Counted from the stretch's first letter, positions 8,207 to 17,533 are shown. The stretch: DNA of 64,000 nt from Paenibacillus sp. JJ-223 (GCF_927798175.1 NZ_CAKMMP010000004.1:248001-312000), one strand, 5' to 3'. Program-made: numbers and translations. The notes: generated by a model not told the origin, from the sequence alone.

Positions 8207-9043
8207 TTAGAATGCAGGTTCCACTGCGCCTTTGTAACGTTCTTTGATGAATGTTTTGACGGTTTCGGAGTTCAGTGCGGCTGCCAATTTTTTGATGGCA
8301 TCTGCATCCTTGTTATCTTCACGCGCAACCAAAATGTTGGCATACGGATTGCCTTGCAAATCTTCGATCAACAGGGAATCCTTCTCCGGATTCAGGTTGG
8401 CTTCCAACGCATAGTTGGCATTAATGAAGACCAGATCGGCTTCATCCAGTTGACGAGGCATCATGGCCGCATCAAGCGTGATGAATTCCAGGTTTTTCGG
8501 ATTAGCCGTAATATCCTGCACTGTAGACGAGATGTTGTTGTTGTCCTTCAACGTGATCAAGCCTTTTTTGGCCAGCAGCAGCAATGCACGTCCGCCGTTG
8601 GACGGATCATTCGGAATCGCTACTTTCGCTCCGTCCTGAAGCTCATCCAGCGATTTGATTTTTTTGGAGTATCCCGCAAACGGCTCAACGTGCACCGGAG
8701 TTACGGAAACAAGATTGAATCCGCGTGCTTTGTTCTCCTCATCCAGGTACGGCTGATGCTGGAAGAAGTTCGCATCCAGTTGTTTGTCGGCGAGCTGTTG
8801 GTTCGGCAGAACGTAATCGTTGAACGTTACGATTTGCAAACGGATGCCTTCGGCCTCCAATTCGGGTTTGATGGCTTCCAGAATTTCGGCATGCGGCGTA
8901 GGCGAAGCTCCGACTTTCAATTCGACGGTACGTGGAGCGCCTCCTGCGTTATCTGCGCCGCTGTCGGCATCCTTGTTGTTGCCGCATGCCGCAAGGACCG
9001 CGATCATCATCAGGCTCAGCAAAGCGATGGACCATTTTTTCAT
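8207..9043 (-). CDS. metQ: Methionine ABC transporter substrate-binding lipoprotein MetQ
   Basis: A 278-residue NlpA-family lipoprotein that captures methionine outside the membrane. The signal peptide ends in a lipobox (VLAAC, Cys at about 20). Family landmarks include KVGASPTPHAEIL and the QHQPYLDEEN stretch. The ATG has AAGGGG at 8 bases. It is the last gene of metN-metI-metQ and shares the upstream SAM riboswitch, which supports methionine as the ligand. Confidence 0.95.
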   Translation of the reverse strand: MKKWSIALLSLMMIAVLAACGNNKDADSGADNAGGAPRTVELKVGASPTPHAEILEAIKPELEAEGIRLQIVTFNDYVLPNQQLADKQLDANFFQHQPYLDEENKARGFNLVSVTPVHVEPFAGYSKKIKSLDELQDGAKVAIPNDPSNGGRALLLLAKKGLITLKDNNNISSTVQDITANPKNLEFITLDAAMMPRQLDEADLVFINANYALEANLNPEKDSLLIEDLQGNPYANILVAREDNKDADAIKKLAAALNSETVKTFIKERYKGAVEPAF

Positions 9044-9080
9044 GTGTAAAACCCCTTCTCCTTAAAATTTGATCTATGTG

Positions 9081-9740
9081 TTATTTCCGGGTGAACTTTT
9101 TGACGAGACGATCGCCGCCCATTTGCAGCAATTGCACAAGAATAATCATCAAAATGACGGCCACGATCATGATTTCCGTTTGATATCGGTAGTATCCGTA
9201 GTTGATCGCCAGCGTACCCAACCCGCCGCCGCCAACCATGCCCGCCATTGCCGTGTACGATACCAGGGTCACGATCGTAATCGTAACGCCTGCCAGCAAA
9301 CCTGGCAGTGCCTCGGGCAGCAATACCCGACGGACGATTTGGCCTGTAGAAGCACCCATGGACTGAGCGGCTTCAATGACGCCGCGATCCACTTCGCGCA
9401 GCGTCGTTTCCACCAATCGCGCAAAATACGGGGCAGCCGCAATAACCAACGGAGGAATGGTGCCCAGCACGCCGGTTGCCGTTCCAACCAAAGCTCGGGT
9501 GAACGGAATAAGAGCAACAATCAAAATAATGAACGGAACCGACCGAAGAATGTTAACGATAATAGAGAGAATGGTATATAAAATCTTGACTTGCGACGAA
9601 GCCGAGCGTGCTGTCATGAACAGCAAAACGCCAAGCGGCAAACCGATAATAACCGTGAACAGGCCGGACGCCCCTAGAATCTGCAACGTTTCAACGGTAG
9701 CCTGGCTGATCTCTTCCCATCGAATGCTTGAAAAATCCAT
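9081..9740 (-). CDS. metI: Methionine ABC transporter permease MetI
   Basis: A 219-residue integral membrane permease with about five predicted hydrophobic segments. The BPD_transp EAA loop (EAAQSMGASTGQIVRRVLLPEALPG) contacts the ATPase. Length is typical for MetI. The start ATG overlaps the metN stop by one base (TAATG), which implies translational coupling. Confidence 0.95.
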   Translation of the reverse strand: MDFSSIRWEEISQATVETLQILGASGLFTVIIGLPLGVLLFMTARSASSQVKILYTILSIIVNILRSVPFIILIVALIPFTRALVGTATGVLGTIPPLVIAAAPYFARLVETTLREVDRGVIEAAQSMGASTGQIVRRVLLPEALPGLLAGVTITIVTLVSYTAMAGMVGGGGLGTLAINYGYYRYQTEIMIVAVILMIILVQLLQMGGDRLVKKFTRK

Positions 9741-10768
9741 TATTGTAGCACCTCCACATCAAGCCCCTGCTCAACCAGTTCGTTCATCGTCTGCCTGATG
9801 GAAGCAGGCTCGCCCTCAAACCTTACCGTCAATTGTCCGTAAGGAACTTGTTTGATGGTCGAAATCGTGCCTTGCAAAATGGCAAAATCCACTCCGGTTT
9901 TGCGGACCGTTCTGGACAGAATGGCTTCATATGTCTTTTCTCCCAGAAAAGAGATTCTCACCAGTTGGGAAGCTCCGTTAGCCAATGCGTCACCTTTGAC
10001 CGGTGCGCTGACTGCCAACAGCTCCGCCGAGGCATCGTCCCGCTGGATGAAATCGCGGGTGACCTCATGCTGCGGCTTGAGAAATACTTCCGTTACAGGC
10101 CCTTGCTCCACGATGCCTCCCTGGTGAATGACCGCCACACGATCGCATATGCTCTGGATGACATGCATTTCATGCGTAATCAGTACGATCGTAAGATTGT
10201 ACTTCTCGTTAATGTCCAGCAGCAGCTTCAAAATGGAGGCCGTCGTCTGCGGATCAAGCGCCGAGGTCGCTTCATCGCAAAGCAGGACCGCCGGATCGCT
10301 GGCCAGCGCGCGGGCAATGCCTACCCTTTGCTTCTGTCCGCCTGACAGTTGGGCAGGATACTTGCCGCTGTGGTCTTCCAACCCGACCAGAGAAAGCATC
10401 TCTTTGACCTTGCGGTCGATCTCCGCCTTGGGTGCATTGGCCAACTTGAGCGGAAATGCCACATTGTCGTACACCGTCGCAGATGACAGGAGGTTGAAAT
10501 GCTGAAAGATCATGCCGATTTTGCGGCGTTGCTTCTGAAGCCCCTGTTTCCCAAGCTCCGTTAAATTGACGCCGTCGACCCACACTTCGCCGCTCGTCGG
10601 CCGTTCCAGCAAGTTCATGCAGCGAATCAACGTGCTTTTTCCCGCCCCGGAGTGGCCGATAATGCCGAAAATCTCGCCTTTTTGAATGGTCAGGTCGAGT
10701 TCGGCTAACGCTGTCGTTGCTTTGGCGCCTTTGCCGTATGTTTTGGTTAATGCCTTTAATTCAATCAA
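9740..10768 (-). CDS. metN: Methionine ABC transporter ATP-binding protein MetN
   Basis: A 342-residue ATPase that powers methionine import. Walker A is GHSGAGKST (about residue 38), the signature is LSGGQKQR and Walker B runs into DEATSALD. Residues from about 260 onward match the NIL/ACT-like domain that lets methionine inhibit its own uptake. It begins with TTG after AGGAGAAG. It is the first gene of the operon, directly behind the S-box terminator. Confidence 0.95.
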   Translation of the reverse strand: MIELKALTKTYGKGAKATTALAELDLTIQKGEIFGIIGHSGAGKSTLIRCMNLLERPTSGEVWVDGVNLTELGKQGLQKQRRKIGMIFQHFNLLSSATVYDNVAFPLKLANAPKAEIDRKVKEMLSLVGLEDHSGKYPAQLSGGQKQRVGIARALASDPAVLLCDEATSALDPQTTASILKLLLDINEKYNLTIVLITHEMHVIQSICDRVAVIHQGGIVEQGPVTEVFLKPQHEVTRDFIQRDDASAELLAVSAPVKGDALANGASQLVRISFLGEKTYEAILSRTVRKTGVDFAILQGTISTIKQVPYGQLTVRFEGEPASIRQTMNELVEQGLDVEVLQ

Positions 10769-10943
10769 AATAGCTTCTCCTTCCCGCCATTACATGTATC
10801 TTTACCCGAAAGGCTGGAAAAACTCCTTCGGACGCCGAGAAAAACGACTTTAGTCATATCTCCCGAGCAAACCGATCATCGTTTGGCGAGTAATCATAAA
10901 CCTGTATTGCAAGCAGATCCTTCCGATCTGCATTCTCCCCGAA

Positions 10944-10982
10944 CCAAAAAAGAGCCCCTCTGCAGAAAAAAGGGCTCTTTGC
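10944..10982 (-). terminator. S-box-controlled intrinsic terminator upstream of metN
   Basis: On the minus strand AGAGCCC ... GGGGCTCT followed by TTTTTT. It lies between the SAM-I aptamer and metN, where the expression platform is expected: SAM binding should favour this terminator and switch the operon off. Confidence 0.88.
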
Positions 10983-10997
10983 GTGAAAGATTATGCC

Positions 10998-11137
10998 TTC
11001 TCATCTGCCAAAATCGTGCTCTGCACCATTTTGTAGGAATTAGCACCTAACATCTATAAAGAATGACATCGTGTCACACCCCATAAATCGGTTGCCGGGC
11101 TTCATCGGGCCTGTCCCTCCGCCGCTCTCGATAAGAA
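10998..11137 (-). ncRNA. SAM-I (S-box) riboswitch aptamer
   Basis: On the minus strand the leader shows the S-box consensus in order: TTCTTATCGAGAG, GGAGGGACAGGCCCGATGAAGCC, CGGCAACC and GGTGCTAATTCCTAC. The P1 closing strand GATGAGAA (11005-10998) pairs with TTCTTATC (11137-11130) with a single wobble. Aptamer and terminator precede metN, so low SAM should permit methionine import. Confidence 0.95.
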
Positions 11138-11173
11138 TATATGATTTTTAATCAGTATTGAATATAGGAACTC

Positions 11174-11202
11174 AGTATAATCCAAGTATTCCGGTTTGTC
11201 AA
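11174..11202 (-). promoter_or_regulatory. Consensus sigma-A promoter of the met operon
   Basis: On the minus strand TTGACA (11202-11197), 17 bases, TATACT (11179-11174). Transcription should start about 30 bases before the S-box. The -35 hexamer is only 17 bases from the stop codon of the upstream HEPN gene. Confidence 0.88.
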
Positions 11203-11218
11203 AGGTAAATATTACACC

Positions 11219-11953
11219 CTAATGGGTGCTGTTTTTGCGATTCAAGCCGTGCTCACGCCACAAGGCATTAATGTAGCCATAAGCCGTCTTGATGGTTTCA
11301 CACACCATGTCCGTTCCTTGCCTGAGCTCATGAAGATGCTGGTCCAGATCCTCCAGCTGCACTTTGCCCTGCAGCGTTTGATGCAGCTGCCACAGGTCAT
11401 CTTGCATCTCCCAGTTCATGTAATGAATCTCCATGTTGCGTCGCTTGCGCAATCGGCTCATCGGTTCGCGGTATTTTTCTTTGATCCGGATCAGCGCTTC
11501 GGCCAAATCGGCATGAACTTTAGCATAGCCGAACTGCCTGAGTACTGTAAAGTAGGAAAAGTGGGCTTTGACCTTTGAGGTATTCAGGTCGAAAATTTCG
11601 TTGATGACCGTTCCGGTTTTGTCCAAAATGGCGAAACAGCGAATGAAGCCGTCCTTATAGAAATATACGTAGCGCGCATATTCCGCCTTTTCGGCAGCGG
11701 TCATGTCTTCCGTAGAGCCTGCTTTCACCTTTTTCCGAAAATGGGAAGCCGCAAAACAGCTTTGCTCCAATTCATCCAGCGAGGATATCAAACCTTGGGT
11801 CCAAACATACAGTTTGCGGTAATCATGCGTCGGGTCCTGATTCAGGTCCAACTGTCGCTGCAGGAGCTCCAGCGTTTCCACCATCGCTTCGATCGCTTCT
11901 TCCAGAACGCCTTCATTCCGGCGCGGGGGTTCACCCAGTAGTGTTCGCAGCAT
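11219..11953 (-). CDS. HEPN-domain protein, Cthe_2314-like
   Basis: A soluble, all-helical protein of about 244 residues. In the middle to C-terminal part the motif R-N-M-E-I-H fits the RX4H signature of HEPN domains, many of which are ribonucleases in toxin-antitoxin and other stress systems. I recall a family annotated Cthe_2314-type HEPN with this length. The ATG at 11953 has AGGAGG at 7 bases; starts further upstream (including one at 12031) have no such site. No antitoxin-like MNT or small partner gene is adjacent. Activity has not been shown, so RNase function is inference. Confidence 0.6.
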   Translation of the reverse strand: MLRTLLGEPPRRNEGVLEEAIEAMVETLELLQRQLDLNQDPTHDYRKLYVWTQGLISSLDELEQSCFAASHFRKKVKAGSTEDMTAAEKAEYARYVYFYKDGFIRCFAILDKTGTVINEIFDLNTSKVKAHFSYFTVLRQFGYAKVHADLAEALIRIKEKYREPMSRLRKRRNMEIHYMNWEMQDDLWQLHQTLQGKVQLEDLDQHLHELRQGTDMVCETIKTAYGYINALWREHGLNRKNSTH

Positions 11954-12072
11954 GAGCATGCCTCCTCTTGTCCAATCTGTCTCAACCACCCAACTTAAGC
12001 ATAACCCCAACCGGAGACCGAGTAAACGCACAGCGCTATTGCACCATAGCGTACCCGAATCTGGTACGGATC

Positions 12073-12122
12073 AAACAAAATCCACCCGCATCCGTGACGA
12101 TGCATCACGAGGGCAGGTGGAC
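12073..12122 (-). terminator. Terminator of ctaA
   Basis: On the minus strand TCCACC-TGC ... GC-GGGTGGA with an inner CGTGA/TCACG pairing, followed by TTTTGTTT. Confidence 0.65.
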
Positions 12123-12135
12123 TTGGGAAAGCAGA

Positions 12136-13074
12136 TCAGAACCGATTAACCGGTTTGTGCAGTTTGTATACCAGAAAACTCATGTACGTCAATATGCCGA
12201 ACAGGATGGCAATATCAAGCATGTGCGACAAGGCAACAAACATGTACACTTCCGGACGATTCATCGTAAGCATCATCAGGAAACCGATAAACACTTGCAG
12301 CAACACCAGCACAACCGACACCACACCCAGCGTTCTAAGCTCCTTATTATCCGGATGTTTGCGGTATGCATAGTGCCCCAGAATCGCAATCACGACGACG
12401 AGCGACACCGCTGCTAAACGGTGGATGAAGGCTACGGCAACGCCGCCGGACAGTTCAGGAACGATTTGCCCGTTACATAGAGGGAATCCGGAACAGCCGC
12501 CAGCCGAATCCGTATGGCTTACAAAAGCCCCCGTGTACACAACCAGGTACGTGTAAATGGTGGAGAACCACACGAGATTCCGGAAATTTTTGCTCACTCG
12601 CGGATATTTGTTCAAACGTTCCAGTCCGCCATGCTTGGCCTCTTGGCGAATGCCCAAAGCCATCATGAGCGAGCTGGCAAAGGCGATCAGCGCAAACCCG
12701 AAATGCAGCGCCATGACCGCCGATGACTGGGAAAAGACGACGGCGAATGCGCCCATGATCCCCTGTATGATGACAAATAACAATGTCAGCAATGAGAACA
12801 ATTGCAGATCTCGGCGGGACTTGCCGAACCGTAAAAACGCAACGAACGAGGCAATGGACAACAGCCCTGCCAACGCACTGACGGCACGGTGGGAAAATTC
12901 GATCAAGGAGGCAACGGTATGGGCCGGAACCAGTTTGCCGTTGCATAGAGGCCATTCGGCGCCACAGCCGAGTCCGGACTCGGTCCGCGTAACGACGCCG
13001 CCACCAAACGTGGCCATGAACATGACAAGACAGGTTAATACGGTCAACCATTTAAACAAGGTTAAATGCTTCAA
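12136..13074 (-). CDS. ctaA: Heme A synthase CtaA (COX15 family)
   Basis: A 312-residue membrane enzyme that oxidises the C8 methyl of heme O to give heme A for cytochrome aa3 oxidase. It has eight hydrophobic segments, heme-ligand histidines near H62, H124, H218 and H284, and the two Bacillus-type cysteine pairs C37/C44 (CGAEWPLC) and C194/C200 (CSGFPLC). The start is TTG with AGGTGAG upstream. It has its own terminator. The usual ctaB-ctaCDEF genes are not next to it. A SCO-family gene for oxidase copper assembly lies 26 kb away in this window. Confidence 0.95.
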   Translation of the reverse strand: MKHLTLFKWLTVLTCLVMFMATFGGGVVTRTESGLGCGAEWPLCNGKLVPAHTVASLIEFSHRAVSALAGLLSIASFVAFLRFGKSRRDLQLFSLLTLLFVIIQGIMGAFAVVFSQSSAVMALHFGFALIAFASSLMMALGIRQEAKHGGLERLNKYPRVSKNFRNLVWFSTIYTYLVVYTGAFVSHTDSAGGCSGFPLCNGQIVPELSGGVAVAFIHRLAAVSLVVVIAILGHYAYRKHPDNKELRTLGVVSVVLVLLQVFIGFLMMLTMNRPEVYMFVALSHMLDIAILFGILTYMSFLVYKLHKPVNRF

Positions 13075-13287
13075 TTTTTCTCACCTGCAGTTAAATTTTT
13101 AAATTGCGAAGGAATGACTCCCTTCATGAGGTTCGTTACTTTGACATTTATTTCACAACTAAATCCATTATAACGGATAAAAGAGTCATTGACGGCGCGG
13201 TTTGTGACAAAATGTTAACGTCTGGGTGAGATTCGGACAAGCGGATCACGTGCAAGCGGCCTTCTTTCAGCATTCCCTAAAAATGAC

Positions 13288-13326
13288 AAAACAAAAGCGC
13301 CTCCCTCAGTTGGGAATGGCGCTTTC
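13288..13326. terminator. Terminator of the thioredoxin gene
   Basis: AAAGCGCC-TCCC (13294 onward) pairs with GGGA-GGCGCTTT (to 13325). On the minus strand it is followed by TTTTGTTTTG. Confidence 0.8.
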
Positions 13327-13336
13327 GACCAAAAGC

Positions 13337-13681
13337 TTATTTATGAATCGTGTTATACACTTCAACCGCACGTTGCAAAAACTGCTCGATCTCTTCTCTG
13401 GATTTGCGCAGTTTGTTCACGAAACGAACGAGTTCCCGGCCATCCGTGTAAGCGACGAAGCTCGGAATGCCCAAAATGTTCTGCTCTTCGCTTACCGTTC
13501 CGACCTGATCCACGTCTACCTCGACCAGAGTCAGTTCGTTTGCATATTTTTCCTCGACTTCCGGCATGAACGGGTCAATGAATTTGCAATCCCCGCACCA
13601 ATCGGCCTTGAATACCGCAACGGTAAGCCGCGAAGACTGAATAGCTACGTCGAATTCCGGTTTGGACGTTATTTGTTGCAT
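13337..13681 (-). CDS. Thioredoxin family protein
   Basis: A 114-residue single-domain thioredoxin fold with active site W28-C29-G30-D31-C32. The intervening Gly-Asp differs from the classical Gly-Pro. The cis-proline loop (GIPSFVAY) is present. No signal peptide is seen, so it is cytoplasmic and probably a disulfide reductase or general redox partner. I chose the ATG at 13681 (GGAAG at 8 bases); the GTG one codon upstream is also possible. It is divergent from the DUF2515 gene and has its own terminator. Confidence 0.88.
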   Translation of the reverse strand: MQQITSKPEFDVAIQSSRLTVAVFKADWCGDCKFIDPFMPEVEEKYANELTLVEVDVDQVGTVSEEQNILGIPSFVAYTDGRELVRFVNKLRKSREEIEQFLQRAVEVYNTIHK

Positions 13682-13805
13682 CACAGCATCTTCCTTTCTT
13701 TTTTAGCAGCATGTCTCTTCTTTATACACATAAGCATGTTGACGAGTGGAAGTCAACTCTTCGGCACATACTTAAGATAACCATCAGTAGAAAGGATAGT
13801 ACGCC

Positions 13806-15092
13806 ATGATGTTCCTTGGCACCGATTCTGCCCCGTTCGGAGCCATGCTTCAGTTCATGCGCTCCCTTCCGGAAGCGGCCCGCGAAGCATGGCGCGGCAA
13901 ACAGGCCGCGTGGCATGCCTCCGCACGGCTCAGGCACCCTGCGCGTGACCTCGATTGGAACGAGGATACCGCGGCAGCGCTGCGTTCCGAGATTCGGCGT
14001 TTGCTGCCTGGCAAAACCGGCACAGACCATGCCGCAGCCCGCCTTGCCAGAAACGCTCCCCTATGCGAGGAGGATTGCATCATTCTCGAAGACGTCTCCC
14101 GTCAAACCCGGGAACACAACCGGAGCAATATTACGCGAACCGCCGCTTATCTCGCCTGCTACGAGGAATGCCCCGAATTGCACTGGGCGCTGCTTGCCCA
14201 TATGGTGTCCCGAAATGGCGGCTACCACATGACCGACCTGCAAAGCGGGCTCATGCGCAATTTGCAAGACGAAACCTCCCGGCAGCAGACGTACCGTTTG
14301 CTGGAGCGGTGCAATGCTCTTATTTTCCAGGACGCTTATCCTCAACTGTTGTTGTATCAGCATAGCCGCCGCCTTGGACGAAGCTGCTTTCATTTATTGT
14401 CCCATTTTCACGTATCGGCGTTCATGACGCCTTTCTGGGAGCGCTTCTGGCTGGAGAAGTGCAGCTCGCTGCTCAGCACGGCATTAATTATTAATGAGCA
14501 AAACTATATTGAAGGCCGGGTCGTGCAGCACCCGTATTTCCACAAAAACGTAATCTCCAGCCCTTCCTTCCGATTGCACGACCTGGCAGGGCTGAACCAG
14601 ATCGTATTTCCTCTCGGAAAGGGCTTGGGCATCGTCGGGCGAGTACTGGAGCGGTTCGACAAGCTGGATGAACGCATTGCATTTGGCAAAAACCTGTATG
14701 CCATGCTATTTGGCATGGATCAGGTGCTGGACGGGGTATTGAAATTTGCACGAGCCGTGCCCCATCAAGGCTCTCGCGCCGAATATTGGCCAGGACTGTT
14801 CACCGCAGTTCAGCATGAATCGGGGAATAACACCTCCCAACCATTCAGCGCTGAGCTGATGGACGAAGAGTGGCCTCCGGAAGGACAGCGCTTGTACAGC
14901 CCGAAACTGCTTGACGTCTGGCATGAGACGCCTTATGAACCTCTTCCGAGATACGATTGGCTGCAGAACGCCGACTGCCTCTCTCACATCAGCACGCCCA
15001 AGCGTCCTTGGATCTTCGAGATCAGTCACGAGCATCGATTCGGCATCCTGAAAACCGCGCTGGCCCACGATGCCCGGACCATCCTGCACTAG
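13806..15092 (+). CDS. DUF2515 family protein (YppC-like)
   Basis: A 428-residue protein. Its conserved core (HNRSNITRTAAYLACYEECPE, HWALLAHMVSRNGGYHMTDL) matches the DUF2515 family represented by Bacillus YppC. No catalytic motif is known. It is mostly helical and histidine/tryptophan-rich, with no signal peptide. Two ATG codons occur in tandem; AAAGGA lies 9 bases before the first. The function is unknown. It ends against a dispersed intergenic repeat and a bidirectional terminator. Confidence 0.82.
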   Translation: MMFLGTDSAPFGAMLQFMRSLPEAAREAWRGKQAAWHASARLRHPARDLDWNEDTAAALRSEIRRLLPGKTGTDHAAARLARNAPLCEEDCIILEDVSRQTREHNRSNITRTAAYLACYEECPELHWALLAHMVSRNGGYHMTDLQSGLMRNLQDETSRQQTYRLLERCNALIFQDAYPQLLLYQHSRRLGRSCFHLLSHFHVSAFMTPFWERFWLEKCSSLLSTALIINEQNYIEGRVVQHPYFHKNVISSPSFRLHDLAGLNQIVFPLGKGLGIVGRVLERFDKLDERIAFGKNLYAMLFGMDQVLDGVLKFARAVPHQGSRAEYWPGLFTAVQHESGNNTSQPFSAELMDEEWPPEGQRLYSPKLLDVWHETPYEPLPRYDWLQNADCLSHISTPKRPWIFEISHEHRFGILKTALAHDARTILH

Positions 15093-15103
15093 GTTGGATG
15101 ATC

Positions 15104-15236
15104 CTGGAGAATCCAGTGATCAACGCGAAGCGTATGCTTTCGATGGAGCTTTCTTACAGAAAGCTTTTAGCCCGCTTCTCCAGATTCTTTCTGACCCTTC
15201 CGTTTTTGAGCAAATTTCCAATTCGGCCTATATAGC
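15104..15236 (+). repeat. Dispersed intergenic element, divergent short copy A
   Basis: Partial copy of an element also found at 38951-39162 and 49296-49507. The shared parts include TATGCTT(T/C)CGATG, the stem AGCTTTC/GAAAGCT with TTTTAG, CGCTTCTCCAGATT and the end TATATAG. The 5' third is degenerate. It lies between convergent genes. Confidence 0.65.
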
Positions 15237-15259
15237 CCAACGTTTCATCACAAATATTG

Positions 15260-15310
15260 AAAAAAGGTCCTGCCAGCTCTAGAGCGGACAGGACCTTCTT
15301 TTATTTTTAT
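15260..15310. terminator. Bidirectional terminator
   Basis: AAGGTCCTG pairs with CAGGACCTT; T-rich tracts lie on both sides. It serves the convergent DUF2515 and flippase genes. Confidence 0.88.
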
Positions 15311-15353
15311 CTGAGAACGCCCATTCGCGTTCCAATCAACGATTCTCCCTTGC

Positions 15354-16982
15354 TTACCCACGTTGTGCCTGTCCGCGCTGGAACCGCATCAACGGACGCA
15401 ATACTTTTTGCAAAATTCGCGGATAGCTGCCCAGTTCGTCCTTGCGTAGCACATTCATCACGACCAGCAGCAGCAGGTAAACCGCAACGACCAGAACGCC
15501 TACCACCATACACGTCAGCAGGAAGGAAATTCTCGCCGGCAGGAAAGCACCGAATACCTGATTGCCCGCCCAGTTCGCGCCGAATCCTACCGCCGCTGCG
15601 ACCAAGACGGTAACGGCAAGGCCTGTCCAACGGTTGCCCATGATGGAGAAGGAAACGATTTTGCGCAGCACCCTGAGATTGAGGTACGTAATGACCAGGA
15701 AACAGAGTGCCGTGGCCATAATGATGCCGTAAATCCCCATCAGCGGGGCCAAAATCAAACTCGCCACAAACTTGACGATAATACCTGCCGCCACGCTGAT
15801 CATCGTAATGCGCGGCTTTCCTACGCCCAGCAGAATGGCATTCGTCGTCATCATCGTGATCTGGAAAATGGTCCCGATCGTCAATACCGCAATGATCGAC
15901 GTGCCGCCCAGATCGCTGAACAGCAAACCGTTGATCGAATGCGCTGCTGCGCTCAGCGCAATGACGATCGGCAGGCCTGTCAGAATCGAAATGCGCAGGG
16001 CCAGCGTGATCTGGCTTTGCAGATGAACTTCATCCTTGCGGGCAAATGCCGCCGAAATGACCGGCACCAGCGACGTGCTGAGCGCAATGGCCAAAATCGG
16101 AGGAATTCCGGCAATGCTCTGGGCTTTCATACCAAGCACCGCCAGAACGGCCGTCGCTTCTTCCAGACCGATCCTTCCGCTCAGCAGCGGAACGACAAGA
16201 GAAGTGTCAATGAAGTTGATAGCTGGAACCGCCAAGGAAGAGAGCACGATCGGAATCGACAATTTGAATATGTCCCCATAGATTCCGCCCAGCGGCAGCT
16301 TTTCTGAACGCTCCTCGATGAGTGCTGCGGCGCTGTCCACGCGCCGCTGCTTGATGGTGAAGTACAGCATCACCGCAAACGCCCCGATGCTGCCGAATAC
16401 GCCCCCGAACGATGCCCCGGCGGCCACCGTCTGGTCATCGTAATTCCATTGCAGCAGCACAAAGGCCACCAGTATCGCGGTACCCACGCGGGCGAACTGC
16501 TCCACAATTTGGGATATGCCTCCGGCCGTCATGTTGCCACGGCCCTGGAAGTAACCGCGCATCATCGCGATGGCCGGGAAGAGCAGCAATGCAGGGGCCA
16601 GCGCGCGGATGGCGCTGACCGATCCCGGCACCTTGGAGATGTGCGTCGCGTAGAATGGCGCCGCAAACCACAGCAGGGTCGACATGATGACACCGGCTGC
16701 GGCCGCAAAGATCAGCGCCGCCCGGTAAATCTGCCGGGCCTCTCCGCCGCGGCCCAAGGCATAGCGTTCAGATACCATTTTGCTCAGTGTGCTCGGTATG
16801 CCCGCCGTCGCCACCGTTAACAGCATTAAATAAACCGTATTGGAAATCGTGAACGATGCATTCCCGATATCGCCGAGAATGTGATCCAGCGGCACGCGCT
16901 GAGCCAATCCAAGCACCCTTGCAACGAGCGCCGCGGCCGCCAGGATGAGCGTTCCTTTGATAAAGCTTTCTTTCTTAGACAA
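15354..16982 (-). CDS. MOP-superfamily lipid/polysaccharide flippase (SpoVB/YtgP/MurJ-like)
   Basis: About 542 residues and at least 12 hydrophobic segments across the length, the pattern of the polysaccharide biosynthesis/MurJ branch of the MOP exporters. Such proteins flip undecaprenyl-linked precursors such as lipid II or polymer repeat units. The N-terminus KESFIKGTLILAAAALVAR resembles YtgP/SpoVB. The start is uncertain: TTG at 16982 has AGAAGGG at 7 bases and gives MSKKESF, while an ATG at 17006 or GTG at 17015 would add a short basic leader. It is the last gene behind HAD-DUF456. Which substrate it flips is unknown. Confidence 0.85.
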   Translation of the reverse strand: MSKKESFIKGTLILAAAALVARVLGLAQRVPLDHILGDIGNASFTISNTVYLMLLTVATAGIPSTLSKMVSERYALGRGGEARQIYRAALIFAAAAGVIMSTLLWFAAPFYATHISKVPGSVSAIRALAPALLLFPAIAMMRGYFQGRGNMTAGGISQIVEQFARVGTAILVAFVLLQWNYDDQTVAAGASFGGVFGSIGAFAVMLYFTIKQRRVDSAAALIEERSEKLPLGGIYGDIFKLSIPIVLSSLAVPAINFIDTSLVVPLLSGRIGLEEATAVLAVLGMKAQSIAGIPPILAIALSTSLVPVISAAFARKDEVHLQSQITLALRISILTGLPIVIALSAAAHSINGLLFSDLGGTSIIAVLTIGTIFQITMMTTNAILLGVGKPRITMISVAAGIIVKFVASLILAPLMGIYGIIMATALCFLVITYLNLRVLRKIVSFSIMGNRWTGLAVTVLVAAAVGFGANWAGNQVFGAFLPARISFLLTCMVVGVLVVAVYLLLLVVMNVLRKDELGSYPRILQKVLRPLMRFQRGQAQRG

Positions 16983-17041
16983 CCTGTTTCCCTTCTTTCC
17001 CCACATGGGCCGCACCCGCCTGGATCACCAAGCCCGAACGT

Positions 17042-17533
17042 CTATGCGAATCTCGCCACCCAAATAATGAACAGAACAATCATAACGATCTGCAAAATGA
17101 TTTTCATCACCGTACTGGTGAACAGGCCAACGACCGAGCCGAAGCCGACCTTGGTCGCCTTGGAAGGCGAAGATCCGCCGATCAGCTCACCCAGAAACGC
17201 TCCGATAAACGGACCGAGCACCAGACCAAATGCCGGAATCACAAACGGGCCGATAATGACGCCGATTGTGCTGAGCGTGGTGGATAGCTTGGAGCCCCCG
17301 AACTTTTTAACCCCCCAGGCACTGACCACGTAATCCGCGACGAACAGCACCACGACGATCAGAATCTGGAAGATCCAGAACCATACCCCGAACGGATCAA
17401 AGCTGAAGAACCAGCCATAGACCAGAAACGCGAACAAAATGGCGATAGCTCCCGGAAGAACGGGGTAGACCGTTCCTGCCATTCCCACCGCGAACAGAAG
17501 CACGATCAAAATCCAGCCAACGGTTGCGAGCAA
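17042..17533 (-). CDS. DUF456 family small membrane protein
   Basis: A 163-residue, very hydrophobic protein with about four or five membrane segments and glycine-rich stretches (FGLVLGPFIGAFLGELIGG) typical of DUF456. The function is unknown. It starts with TTG eight bases after GGGGG, three bases downstream of the HAD phosphatase stop. The flippase gene follows 59 bases later, so the three are probably one operon. Confidence 0.85.
   Translation of the reverse strand: MLATVGWILIVLLFAVGMAGTVYPVLPGAIAILFAFLVYGWFFSFDPFGVWFWIFQILIVVVLFVADYVVSAWGVKKFGGSKLSTTLSTIGVIIGPFVIPAFGLVLGPFIGAFLGELIGGSSPSKATKVGFGSVVGLFTSTVMKIILQIVMIVLFIIWVARFA

Noticed and set aside
8177..9049. A 290-codon open frame on the plus strand
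   Set aside because: Opposite metQ, which has a lipobox and operon context.
13732..13760. GTTGAC/GTCAAC dyad as a sigma-A promoter for the DUF2515 gene
   Set aside because: TTGAC is present but no -10 lies at 16-18 bases on either strand.
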